From: Liolophura sinensis
Taxonomy: Eukaryota; Mollusca; Polyplacophora; Chitonida; Chitonidae
Assembly: GCF_032854445.1 (NCBI RefSeq)
Contig: NC_088297.1
Span: 9,634,163 to 9,698,162 of the forward strand
DNA: 64,000 bases
Direction of reading: 5' to 3'
The notes beneath the pieces were generated by a model, which was given only the letters and a program-made list of their open reading frames with translations, did no database searches and was not told the DNA's origin. A program made the translations under genes and the position numbers. Of this stretch, positions 1-11,400 are shown piece after piece (position 1 is the first letter of the stretch; every line of letters begins with the position of its first letter).

Positions 1-266
1 ACCAGCTTGTTGTTATATACAGTTTAATACCGGCATTTCGGAATAGAAATGTCTTTGTTTTTGCATATTTATAAAATAAATTTTATGTAAATTGGGTCTA
101 AGTTGTGTGTGGAAATCACACACAAACGTACCTCGACACCTGTGTCTCTGCGCTCTTTTGTTAAACAGAAGAGTGTTAGAGATGAATTCCACATTCTTAT
201 ATATATATTTCGACTCCAGACCAAGCGTCATTAAAACTATGAAAATATTTTGGTTGTGATTTTCGC

Positions 267-365
267 CCTGGCTCTGAACGGTGCCCTCCTACCATAATGG
301 TGGCCGCCGTCGTATAAGTGAAATATCCTTGAGTTCGGCGTAAAACACCAACCAAATAAATCTAT
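267..365 (+). repeat. tRNA-SINE family A, 3' fragment
   Basis: This is the 3' body and tail of the commonest dispersed repeat here. It carries the GGCCGCCGTCGTATAAGTGA block, then a TTCGGCGTAAAACACCAA block and an AAATAAA-type tail. The tRNA-like head is missing, so the copy is 5'-truncated. Confidence 0.75.
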
Positions 366-1245
366 AAATATTCCAGGTGACCACCGTTTATTTATTTCCT
401 GGCAGACCTTCCCACGTATGAAATATGTACCACTGACAACTTATTAAATATCACAGCACTTATATTAGGAAACGAATAATACTATTTGTACGATCATAGC
501 GTATTAATCATTTTTATATGCAAACATTGTCTGATAGCCTTCGCTGCGAATTACTTGTAGGCATTTACAACCTGGATTATATGGAGCTGAAATAATATTC
601 CATGATAAGAATGAATGAATGTAATCATATATAGATATAAACAGAATATACTGTACTGATTTGTTTGTACATTAGCCGGTATTCTTTTTTCAAAAAATCT
701 GTCAGCCAGGATTCATTTTGCAATGTATATGTACATATCTTTAAGCGATGAGCGGTGTACATTTTTTGTGGAAATGTGGCATTTTTGATGACGTCGTTTG
801 AGTTTTATTGATCTTAAATGAAGTAAAATTGCTTTTTCTTGATGTCTTTGATGTCATGGATTTTTGATAACTATAACAGATAAAAAGTATTCCGTCATTT
901 AATCTGTAATGTGTATTGTGTGTACCTCTCGTGTCAAAGTGGCTTTGCGGGAATAAATCAAATGAAACGAATAAATGAAAAGAAAAATATAGCCATTAAT
1001 CCGTGTGATGATAGTCTCTAACATCACTTACATATAATAAGCTTATTCCCCCAGACGGTCCCCTGATGTTCACGTGTCACAGAGGTATCTATATACCGGC
1101 GATGGTCATCAGAGACAAAGCCACTGGTCTGTGATATTGTCTGACACCATGCTGTCAGCGATTCTAACTGTCCGTACCCGTACCAGAAACATCCCACTGT
1201 TTTCCTGTGGTCACGAATATTAAAAACTAAAAAAATTTGGTCATC
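366..1245. other. AT-rich intergenic DNA, nothing recognised
   Basis: No reading frame of interest, RNA gene or repeat array is evident. The sequence is AT-rich and unstructured as far as I can read it. Confidence 0.5.
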
Positions 1246-1253
1246 CTAAGTGC

Positions 1254-1352
1254 GATATCGTTACGATATGTAATCGGTTCTATATTAAATTAGATTTTGT
1301 GATTAACTTGTAATGAGCATGCGCACTAAGTCATACTGTCACTACCTTTGAA
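1254..1352 (+). repeat. 5' LTR remnant of the gypsy-like element
   Basis: The sequence from TTACGATATGTAATCGG to TACTGTCACTACCTTTGA matches the start of the 3' LTR near 4249 with few mismatches. Homology stops after about 95 bp, where protease-side sequence starts almost at once, so most of this LTR and any gag have been lost. Confidence 0.7.
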
Positions 1353-1413
1353 ACCGAGGGAAGCCGCGGAAAGGTCAAAAAAATAAATTCCCTGAACCTT
1401 CACCCGCCGCCCG

Positions 1414-1830
1414 ATGACCTCACCTCGTTTGATCATATTACGTTTGGATCATTCACAGTGGACAGTATCGGGGAAAGTAAATCATTATCTCGGGACAAGG
1501 ACGAAGCCTATGTCTCTATTAATATTGACATTGGACGCAAAGGCTCTACTTCACGGAAGGCCAAAGTGGACACTGGGCACAAGGAAATATACTGCAATTA
1601 AGGATATATTCCCAGATGTTTCCTGAGAATATCAACGAAAGTGGATACCGAAAGTGAACACCCTGAAACACAATAAAACGATACTGACTGCTTATGGAGG
1701 CACCCGCATTAATAGCACACAGTACATGCACAAGAAGAAAAGACAGCCACAATAACTTTCTATGTCACAGAATTGACCGGTCCAGCCACCATAGAAACGT
1801 CACTTGATTTGTTCTGTCAAAACAGAGCTC
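1414..1830 (+). pseudogene. Gypsy aspartic protease relic
   Basis: A retropepsin-like segment contains the active-site triplet Asp-Thr-Gly (codons at 1569-1577). A frameshift follows directly; the expected continuation is read in another frame. Further in-frame stops follow from about 1750. The retropepsin identity rests on DTG and its position directly upstream of the RT. It is non-functional. Confidence 0.65.
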
Positions 1831-1889
1831 AACAAAATCCCTCCAATTAGCGACAAAAAAGAACTTCTTTCACAATAAGACAAGTATCA

Positions 1890-2660
1890 ATTCAAGCTTG
1901 GTCTATCCATTCCACTCGTCATCCGTGCTCTTGGGCGCATTCCCATCAGTATGAAGGATGATATTCACAAGGAATTAGATGAAAAAGATCTTAAAACATC
2001 ATGACAAAAGTACGAGAGAGAGAACCGACAGCGTGGGTGAACAGCCTAATTTCCCCCCCCCCCCTCCCCCACCCTCCCCCAAAAAGCCACATAGCCAGAA
2101 TAAGCATTGATCCCAAGGGTTCTTAACAGAGCAATCAAGAGAGACCATCATGTGACGCCAACACTTGAACAAATTCTACCAAAACTAAATGGGGCAAAAT
2201 TTTTGACCATAACAGATGCCAAATGTGGATATGGGAATGAAGAGCTAGGCACGGATTCAAACTACCTGACAACATTTAACTCCCCTTTTGGTCCGATACA
2301 AATTCTGACGGATGACATTTGGCCTAAAGATGTCACAGGATGTCTTTCAGTCAAAAACTGATCAATCCTTTGAAGGGTTGTAAAGGAGCAATCAGCATCA
2401 CGGACGACATCATTATCTAGGGATCTTCATCAGAAGACCATGACCTCTACTTACAAAACGTCATGCAACGATGTAAGGACACAGGCCTTAAGCTCAGCCC
2501 CGACAAAAGAAGGGTGAGACAGGACAACATTAAGTTCTTCGGCATAATCTATGGTCAGGACGGAGCCAAGCCGGATCCTGTAAAAGTATCTACAATCGAC
2601 AGATGAAGCCGCTACAAGACATCAAGGAACTTCAAACATTCCTTGACCTCCAGCACGGAG
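1890..2660 (+). pseudogene. Gypsy reverse transcriptase relic
   Basis: Segments in several frames match the Ty3/gypsy RT order: a palm segment with LTITDAKCGY (about 2203-2232), a conserved SPFG tract (about 2281), and the catalytic box at about 2400-2420, which reads ITDD where Y-x-D-D is expected. The segment ending in FFGIIYGQDG (near 2535-2560) is the usual RT thumb boundary. Frameshifts lie near 2230, 2290-2350 and after 2590. Inactive. Confidence 0.8.
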
Positions 2661-2754
2661 TCAGAACCTCTGAGAGAAATCTTGAGGAAATACACTACTT
2701 TTGAATGGACTACCTCCCACCAAAAATCATTTTTATAACAACTCATCAGTTCTC

Positions 2755-3140
2755 GAATCAGCCTGGCCTACTTCGATCCGTCAAAGGAGACAACGCTCCA
2801 AGTCTATACTTCCACAAAGGGACTAGGCGTTGCCCTCGTGCAGGAAGAGAGACCAATTGCCTTCGCCAGTAAAGCACTGACAGACGCAGCGACAAGGTAT
2901 GCCAACATCGAACATGAGCTCTTAGCTGTTGTGTATGGATGCAAACGATTTCGCACTTACCTGTTGTCAGGCACTTCACCGTTGAGTTAGATCACGAACA
3001 GCTGGAGTCCATTCACTTAAAACACCTCACCGCAGCACCTCGAAGGCTACAGAGATTGCTGCTGAGATTACAAGCTTACGATCTCACAATCAAGTACAAA
3101 CCTGGCAAAGATATGCTCTTTGCAGGCGCGCTCTCACGTC
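2755..3140 (+). pseudogene. Gypsy RNase H relic
   Basis: The translated segment contains YFDPSKE, GLGVALVQE, PIAFASKALT and YANIEHELLAVVYGCKRFR in order, the usual RNase H series of Ty3/gypsy Pol. A frameshift at about 2970 moves the C-terminal part (TVELDHEQLESI through YKPGKDM) to another frame. It joins RT to integrase in the pol order. Confidence 0.85.
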
Positions 3141-4000
3141 TTTGTCCAGAAGAAACAATTGCCTATACCGGACATGGATGTGCAGATTCAACGAAGTCTG
3201 TCCTCAGTTCACGTCAGATTAGGACAGAAACCAACAAGGACCCAGAGTTAAACGCTTTAAAGGAAGTCGTATACACAAGATGGCCGTCCACGCAAGCGGA
3301 ACTTACATCATTCACGAGAACTTATTGGCCCTTTCCCCATGAGTTAACAGTAGACGATGCCATTATCATGAAAGGTCACAGTAATCGTGATATCTCAGAA
3401 GATACAAAACGACATCTTTATTTCAATTACACGCTGCTCACTAAGGTTGTGAAAAAAACCAAACTACGAGCGAAAAAACTGTGTGTTCTGGAGAAAACCT
3501 TAACAAGGACATATATGAGATCACCAGAACATGTGCCCCCTGCCAAGGACACAAACCTTCTCAGTCAAAGGAACCCCTTACCCAAACTGAGATACCTCCT
3601 CGAGCCTGGAATACGATAGGGACTGATCCGTTCCACTTCGAAGGAGAGGAAATACCTCTTGATGGTCGCCTACTACTCCAAATCCCATTTGTCAGGAAGA
3701 TATCCCCAAACCAGAGTACCAGCATACACGTCATAGAACTACTCTAATAGATCTTCTGTGAACAGGGAATACCTCAGTTTGACAGATCCGAAAATGGTCC
3801 TAAATATGACTCCTACCTGTTCAAGACGATTTTCAACACGACACCAGCTCACCATATTACCCAAGAAGTAATTGATTCATGGAAAGCCAAGTCACGATTG
3901 AAAAGCGGACACTCGTTAAAGCAAAACAATCCAAGATTGGCCCATACATGACCCTGCCTATGCCTGAAATCAATATCGATTGACAATAACCTTCCTACAT
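3140..4000 (+). pseudogene. Gypsy integrase relic
   Basis: Open over most of 2939-3619 in one frame, then continued in a second frame from about 3481. The Cys pair of the HHCC zinc finger is visible as CAPCQ (about 3529). A core-domain piece reads ENGPKYDSYLF (about 3790-3822). Frameshifts and stops break the core, so the enzyme cannot be made. Confidence 0.75.
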
Positions 4001-4246
4001 CAATTGAACACCTATTGGGGAGACCAATTCAGGAGAACCTACCTAGAAAGATTCCATGTGATATCCACAGAGAATCAGTAACAGATCGTTTCCGGAAACA
4101 AACAAGTTATACAGAAGCAGTATTACGACAGGATCAAACACCTACCTCCTCTTGACCCTGGACAGATTGTAACAATACAATATCCAGTTACTGGAAGCCA
4201 GGAGTCATCAAACGCCGTACAGAAAAAGGGGAGAAAAGGTTGGGGG

Positions 4247-4880
4247 GTGTTACCATATGTAATCGGTTCCATGTCAAATTCTGATTTTATGATTATCCTG
4301 TAATGAGCATGCGCACTAAGTCATACTGTCAGTACCTTCAAATAGCCATGCGGCTAAGTGAATGTCAGAGCTGGGTACAATAAATTTATTTATTTGATTG
4401 GTGTTTTACGCCGTACTCAAGAATATTTCACTTATACGACGGCGGCCAGCATTATGGTGGGTGGAAACTGGTCAGAGCCAGGGTACAATAAATGTTGTTC
4501 ATCTAATAACACCGCCTTAACAGTAGCTATGTTAGCACACATCAGTTGAAACTATGGCTTACGCGCCTCTGAGATACTTGTTTAATTGTTATTTGACCTG
4601 GAACTAATTCACGGACTACGAATTTGAACTTTGATATGGAATTCATGCCTGGAATATTCATTGTCTGCCCGGCATCATTGAAAACTGATGACCGCTTCTC
4701 TCTTGTGTGTTACCGGCTTTATTTCTTATTTGTATAATTTCTTACATACCTTTGTCTTTGGGATTTAGTGTTAAACGTTGTTCTGGAAATGGATCTTGCG
4801 ATTATCGACTTGGAACGCCTTTTACGGACTACGAATGGTATATGAATGTCGGACTTGACGCTTATATTTACTGCTTCAAC
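4247..4880 (+). repeat. 3' LTR of the gypsy-like element, with SINE insertion
   Basis: It starts with TGTTACCATATGTAATCGG, matching 1258, and runs into a region whose later part (about 4780-4870) also has a diverged single copy at 50480-50620, so it is a dispersed LTR sequence. A SINE with a 13-bp target duplication interrupts it. The open frame at 4707-4910 starts with a hydrophobic stretch but lies in this repeat and is not called as a gene. Confidence 0.6.
4373..4493 (-). mobile_element. 5'-truncated SINE A in LTR, perfect 13-bp TSD
   Basis: A minus-oriented SINE A fragment (4386-4480) is flanked by GGGTACAATAAAT at 4373-4385 and 4481-4493, an exact 13-bp target-site duplication. It inserted into the gypsy-like LTR and is therefore younger than that element. 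Confidence 0.9.
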
Positions 4881-4942
4881 GTCCTGGGAATATTATTGAG
4901 TAAGGCATAAAACACCAATCAAGTAAATAAATAAATAAATCA
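4880..4942 (+). repeat. SINE A tail fragment
   Basis: The short stretch GGAATATTATTGAGTAAGGC, then a TAAAACACCAATCAAG block and (TAAA)n, matches the last 60 bp of SINE A. Confidence 0.7.
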
Positions 4943-4944
4943 AC

Positions 4945-5820
4945 GACCTGTGTTTGTATTTTGTCATATGTTGACCGGCTTATGAGTGGACCACAACAAC
5001 TTTCCCGTTACAATGTTCCAAATTCCAACAAGTCACGTTGTTTCTGCTTTTGGCATTTTTTTTCTGACAGAAATATAGACAGTGCAAATTTGTGCGATTA
5101 ATTCCTTGCCGAATATAAGCTACACAAATTGTACAACGGTACACAAAATAGCAGAACAAATAACACTATTATCCATCACCATTTATGTACTTATGTACTC
5201 TGACAACATTTTAAGGTTCGCAACATTGACCTTTACAGTTCACTTCTGATTTCTCTCTCTCTCGCTGTATCTGTGGTAAACTGTGACAACTTGAGCGTGG
5301 TGTAATATACACGAGACAATTAACGGTTTTGTCATGCTATGTTTTTTTTTTCAAAGTCATTTACTATCACAATGCAGAAAAGCCAGTCATGTGAGGTGAA
5401 AACATCCTCTCCACATATCGCTAAATCTGACTTATATATCTTAATTACCTTTCTCTAGCTAAAGAATTTATGCCAACAAAGTGTAATTTCTGTATTAATA
5501 ACTTATTAATCATGTGTGGTCTACAGCGACGACTGACAACCACCTACCCGTTGGAGTTTATCGGGCAGACAAAGCGCACTGGGAGAAATATGCCTATCTG
5601 AGATTTGAAAGCGTGGCTATCGTTACAGGACCTCTCTATAAGGAGTAATGAAATAAGCTTATGAGATTTGGATTGTGAGCAAGATATACTGAACAACATG
5701 CTGCGATTGCCTTTTGACGCAGTTTGTGGTCGAATGGTATTTAATTATTTATTTGATTGATGTCTTATTTCGTATACAAGAATCAATATTGTAGTCACAT
5801 AGAAGCATATATTTTTTTTT
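4945..5820 (+). other. Far 5' flank of gene 1, paralogous to the gene 2 flank
   Basis: Around 5160-5460 the sequence matches 31740-31990 upstream of gene 2, including a CATATCGCTAAATCTGACTT block also found inverted at 62285-62315 upstream of gene 3. This makes it part of the duplicated unit rather than random intergenic DNA. No coding potential seen. Confidence 0.6.
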
Positions 5821-5821
5821 C

Positions 5822-5945
5822 CAGAAAATTTTTCAGTCATATGACGACGAAGGAATCCTTAGAGTGCATGTAATGTGCCTCCTTGTTGCAGGACGGATTT
5901 CCACCTCTCTTTTATCTAGACACATAGACGTGTATATAGTAGACA
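5822..5945 (+). repeat. SINE family B, partial copy
   Basis: It carries the family B diagnostic block: TTTTTCAGTCATATGACGAC, a GAAGGAATCCTTAG segment and TGTGCCTCCTTGTTGCAGGA. A complete copy is at 48990-49330. This copy is truncated after about 120 bp. Confidence 0.75.
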
Positions 5946-6239
5946 TATAGACGTGTATATGGCAGACAAAGCAGATACACTCAAAAAGTGCTAAATCGTG
6001 GGTGTCGAATGTACAATGAAAATGAATTCGAAAAATATACGTTGGAGGATCTTCTCGACCCACTAGTTAAGTTTAGACACTGTATAGATACAGCCGATGT
6101 TTCGAACAGAGTCATACTGACATGTCAGTGCAGATTAACCACTGACTGGAAGATTGGAAGGCACTTGTTCCACGTTCTGCTGCTTATCACAAAATAAATG
6201 GGATACAAAATAGATTTACACCTTGTCAATAAATTTACT

Positions 6240-7365
6240 TGAGTTAAAATAAACAGCGGTCTAAACGTTACGGACAAAGCGTAAAGGGAACGTTACGGAT
6301 AAACCGTTGAAATAAACGTTACGGACAAACCGTTAAAGGGAAGGTTACGGACAAACCGTTAAAGGGAGCGTTATGGACAAACCGTTAAAGGGAACGTTAT
6401 GGACAAACCGTTAAAGGGAGCGTTATGGACAAACCGTTAAAGTGAACTGTAGGGGCAAACCGTTAAAGGGAGCCTTTCGGACAAGCCGTTAAAGGGAGTG
6501 CTATAGACAAACGTTAACGGGGAAGTTAGGGACAAACAGTAAAGTTACGGACGAGCCCCTAAAAGGAGCCTTTCGGACCGTTAATGGGAACGTTAGAAAC
6601 AAACTGTTAAAGTGAACGTTAGGGACAAACGGTTAGAGGGAACGTTACAGAAAAACCGTTAAAGGGAACGTTAAGGACAAACCGTTAAAGGGAACATTAC
6701 GGACAAACCGTTATAGGGAACTTTATGGACAAACTGTTAAAGGGAACGTTACGGACAGACCGTTAAAGGGAGCTTTATAGAGAAACCGTTAAAAAGAACG
6801 ACAGGGAAAAACGGTTAAAATGAACGTTACCGACAAACCCTGAAAAGGAACGTTACGGATAAACCGTTAAACGGAACGTTACAAACAAACTGTTGAAATT
6901 AAATGTTGAGCAACCCATCAAAGGACAAACCGTTTCAAAGTCAACATTACAGAAATCGTTAACGTTAACGTTAGGGATAAATCATTGAAGTTGACGTTGC
7001 AGGCAGCCTGTTAAGATGAACGTTACGGTCAAACAGTTAAAATGAACGTTACAAGCAACCCGTTGAAAGGAACACTACGGATAAACCTTTTAGAGTGTAC
7101 GTTTCAGTCAAACCTTTAAAGTGAACGTTTCGGGCAAACTGTTGAAGGGACATTATGAACAACGTTATGCGTTACTGATAAATCTATGAAGTGAAGGTAC
7201 GGACAAACTGTTAAGAGAACATTGTAAACCAACAGTTAAATAGGACGTTGTGATAAAACCGTTAAAGGGAACGTTACGGACAAACCCTTAAAACTGAACG
7301 TTGATCAACCCGTCAAAGGGCAAACCGTTATAGTGAACATTACGGACAAACCGTTAAAGTGAACA
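6240..7365 (+). repeat. Minisatellite, ~27-bp unit around ACGGACAAACCGTTAAAGGG
   Basis: About 40 degenerate units of roughly 25-28 bp follow the pattern of a GTTACGG core, ACAAACCGTTAAAGGGAAC and so on. No long frame persists. It lies between the far 5' flank block and the proximal promoter block of gene 1 and is absent at the equivalent place in genes 2 and 3. Confidence 0.95.
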
Positions 7366-7799
7366 CGGGCAGTGCTTATACACATATGGGTGTGTTTTAT
7401 GGTTATTTTACTCTTACCAAACTTCGTACTGGTTCTATACGTAAAATGTTACGTGGATTGTACAGTGGATTCGCGTGCATTATGCGTGTAATGAGAAATG
7501 CACTGACACTGCGTTGGTGGTAATGCTGATTTGTGCTCTACCACTGTGATGTCCTTAAGACATCAGTTCTGAGTTCAGAATGCCTGCGGAGAAGGGAGGG
7601 CTTTCATTCGCTGCGGGCAGAAACCTAAAATCCCAATTCTGCAGGTGTTCGGGTATGAAAACAATACACATGTAATAAAATAAATCTTCAGGCTAACATA
7701 AATGTTATAAAAGTAGTTCCCAAAAATTTTACAATAATGAGTGTAACTAGCGGTGTGGCGGATTAATATACCAGGCATCGTTACTTTATTACTCTGTAT

Positions 7800-8307
7800 C
7801 ATTGCGCCTGTATTAGTTCCCTGGTCCCGTGCTGCAGCTCGGCTATAAGCTGTTTAAACCCACTCTCTCCGGAACGATACGTGTCTGACCTGGACACCAA
7901 CACTCAGCTATCTCCGGGAACGTACGTCCATAGGTCACGATGGTATCAGATTCTTCAAAGATGGCGGCTCTACCACATAAGCTTTCTTGTTGACCTCTAG
8001 CCAGGAGACGCATAGACCCCATCACTGAAGTTAGCTGTCATCTTGATACACTGTAAATAGATTACATAGCAGCAATTACGAATGGAGCCTTTCCCAAGCA
8101 AATGTATGCATCTTATTGATTATTCTTGGTTGTTTTCGCCACGCTCTGCTGTTGCTGTGTGTAAATGTTCTGAAGAGAAACACGTTTGAGTGCTTCAGCG
8201 CAGGAGTTCCGTTATTTTTACAGTAGCTACATACGCAGGTGTTTGATATTCCCTTCATTAATGTTTGGAGAGCGCGAAAAGTTTGTTTGAGGTATTTGGT
8301 CTTCGCC
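7800..8307 (+). promoter_or_regulatory. Promoter/5'UTR block of gene 1, conserved in all three paralogs
   Basis: This block aligns by eye with 32095-32579 (gene 2) and the complement of 61633-62200 (gene 3). Shared landmarks are CACTCTCTC, a TTGTTGACCTCT segment and a TCATCTTG segment. Where genes 2 and 3 have TATAAAT before CACTCTC, gene 1 has TTTAAAC (7853-7859), with another TATAAG at 7844. Promoter function is inferred from conservation and position. Confidence 0.6.
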
Positions 8308-8453
8308 ATGGCATCAGCCGAGGAGCATGATACGGACCGGAGCGGTGACAAACCTCGAAGCGAGGCGCTAGGAATGGTGGCGGAGTTTTCTCAAGACACA
8401 TCCCTGCACGGCATCAAATTCGTTCTTCAAACCTCCGTGTCTACGCCTAGAGG
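8308..8453 (+). CDS. Gene 1 exon 1 (N-terminal cytoplasmic region)
   Basis: Encodes residues 1-48 plus two bases (phase 2). It contains EFSQDTSLHG with the gating His-Gly. The donor is G|GTAAGT at 8454. ATG context is GCCATGG, a good Kozak match. Confidence 0.9.
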
Positions 8454-11400
8454 GTAAGTTAACAAATACAATTCAGTGCAATACAATCGACCACCTTGTG
8501 ACATACGAGCTTTACAGTGCATTGCCTATATATAGATGACGGCGTTTGGGCCTGTGTGTACACCAAACATGAAAGTCAAACACGTTTTTACACCAACATA
8601 TAAATATAAATTAAATATACAAGGTGAAATATGGGCGCAGGAATCCATTCATGACAATTTTATAAGCTCTAACCTAAGGTATATTGTTTACTTGTTCTAA
8701 ATTTTGTTAGTACAAATTTCTGCTTCAGAGGCAAATGAACGGGATAATTTTAAAACTAATAAAATTTTTAATGCTGATTTTCTGTTTAATTAGCCTCTCC
8801 ACAGACCATGTGTAGTGTAGTGCATTTCACGATACACAATATCTGACGCGAAAAGTTTGTGTTGACATTTTCAGTTATTGTGCGGTCATCCATTTCCCAT
8901 ATTTCACATCCACATGTTGAATGGGCCGTACCATGGTATCAAATAGGCTAAGCTGAAGGTAGACCGGAATGTGATATTTTCTGATTTAGCGCCTTAGAAC
9001 ATATGTTGCAGTTAAAACACATTTTACAAGAGTTTTCTTCCCTTTAGACGTAGGCAACTCTACCCCAACAAATCATTGCAATGGTCAGCTATTTTTATTG
9101 ACATTTTTTTTTATTGAAAACCCTTTTTCACCTTGAACCATGAACCCAGCATGAACTTTTGTTTTATGTGCAATAATGTTTAAGTTCCACAAGTTGGAAT
9201 AAAAGGTTTCTGGAAATCTGGTAAAAAAAAATAACCAATATATGTAAAAAATGTTCCCTATGATGTTTTTTAACACCAATACCAGTACAATGTTTGTTGA
9301 TTAAGAAATCCTTGAGGTCATTCATAAAAAAATAGAGAGAGAGAAAAGAATTATCGATAAATTTTCTCCCTGTCTTGCAATAGAAAAATATTGGCAGTGG
9401 ATTTAATGAATTAGGATTTACCAGTTTTCAAATGCTTTATAGGCAATGTTATCTTTACCTATGCACTGGGGACCTCAATACTATCAGCCATGTTTAAGGG
9501 TAGACCTATGTTTTCATTATCAGCCCTGTTTAGATGTCTGTAAAAATCAAACATTGTCTGTAAAGGGACTTCAGTCTGATTTCTTTTCCCATTTCCATTC
9601 AGCATTTTCCAAGGCAAGGTTGAAAGCTCCCTGCGGGTATATCAGTGCAGCGCGTCGCAGCCGTCACTCTGGGGAAACATTGGTTACATTATAGCAAGGG
9701 TATCAATGTAGAGCGGCAGCGGTATAATTGTGATATGCCACGGATATTACTGCAACAAGCCACTGGTGGTACTGTACCGTGCCACGGGTATTTCTGTAGC
9801 ATGTCACTGGTAGCACTGTGGAGTGCCACAGATATTACTGTAGCGTGCCACCGGTATTACTGCAGCATGCCACGGGTTTTACTGTGGTGCACTACGTGTA
9901 TTAGCGTAGCGTGCCAAGGGTATTATTGCCAAGTGCCACGGGTATTATTGTAGCGTGCCACCGGTATTACAGCGGCATGCCACCAGTAATAGAGCCGCCT
10001 GCTACGGGCATTGCTGTAGTGTACTACGGGTATTACCGTAGCGTGCCAAGGGTATTACTGTAGCGTGCCACCGGTATTACTGTAACGAAGCACAGTAGTT
10101 AATGTAGAGTGCCATGGGTATTGTTAACCACGAGAGGCTGCTAAGCAACTTGGTTTAAGATGTTGGCTTAAATGTAAGATGTTTGGCTTTGATTTGCTTG
10201 ATATCATATGTGGGCAGGCATGACTGAATGATGGTTTGATATATAAACTGATTAATCACTGATGCAAGGGGGGTACCAAGAGTAAACCACCGACACATGA
10301 CAATTAAGTGACGGACTTTCCCAAATGCAACACTTTCATTTTCCTTCGTACAGGGGGTATAGTGTGTACATGTGTGCCCAGCTGGCAGAAGACAAGCGAT
10401 ATATGACTATTGTCATTGAATATACGTTATTCACATGTTAAGTGAGAAGGATATATGGGAATTAAAACACCAGGTGTCGCGGATAGCGATTCTGTTCCCA
10501 CAATATTTATTATATAGAAACCCTCCTTGCGTGTCATGTACAAAGCAGGCCCTACTTTCACAAAGCGCTCTTGGCTAAGTAGTCGGTCCTGCCCCGTCCC
10601 GTTTTGGAATGTTAATAGACAAAATGGCACCCTAAGGCAGTGTCTACTAAATGTTGAACACAACGTGAAACCGGAAGTATGCACGGGAAAAGGAGATATA
10701 TTATGTCACATTGAATATAGCAATTGTTTAATAATAATAAGCTTTATTGGCTTCCGGGTATTCCCACAACATCTAAACTCGACAGTTACATAAGCCATGC
10801 AAAACAGATAAAGAGATGTATTAGTTGTCACTATGGTGTACTTGATAACATTCATCTAACAAAATTCCGTGAATACTCATCACAGCCACATCACAGCCAA
10901 TAGTAGTAGAGAATGTTGCAAACATGTCCGATTGCGGAGGAGCAGGTGTGTCGTTGAGTCCGTAGGCGCATGCGCGTGACTGACCAATGGGTGTGCGTGA
11001 CGTCACGCGCGAGAGCAGCTCCTTCAGCTCCATTGTGCGCCAAAATTGACCAATGGGTGAGCCCCATTAACGCCAAAACTGACCAATGGGTGACCGCGCG
11101 GTTTTGGCGCATGAATTTCGTTTACGCCCGCGTTGACGGGATAAAAAAACGTGTGTGACGAGAGTGAGAGTTATTCCGGCTATTCTACCAGCCTAGACAT
11201 CACCAGACCACGTTCACCCAGAGAGCCATTCGTATAGGCCCTACTACTGACACTACGCTGCCATCATGGCCTACGGAGGAGGAGGTGGACGAAGAGGAGG
11301 ACGGGGAGGAGGAGGATGACATATTCTCTGGATTTGGTGCCTTTTGATGTAAAATTGAATAAAACAATAATTATTGGACATCATAGATGGCACTGTAGGG

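Larger units (their letters stand above)
1250..4890 (+). mobile_element. Degenerate Ty3/gypsy-like LTR retrotransposon
   Basis: A decayed element reads in the order protease, reverse transcriptase, RNase H, integrase. It is bounded by two copies of an LTR-type sequence near 1258 and 4249 that share about 95 bp, including the run ATGAGCATGCGCACTAAGTC. Gag is not recognisable. The coding region is broken by many frameshifts and stops, and the 5' LTR is truncated. Order and motifs place it with Ty3/gypsy; the clade is not resolved. Confidence 0.85.

Noticed and set aside
4707-4910. 67-codon frame with a signal-peptide-like start
   Set aside because: It lies in LTR sequence that recurs in diverged form at 50480-50620 and runs into a SINE tail.
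10886-10901. Target duplication flanking the Polinton
   Set aside because: The bases left of 10902 (GCCAAT) and right of 18569 (GACAGT) do not match.
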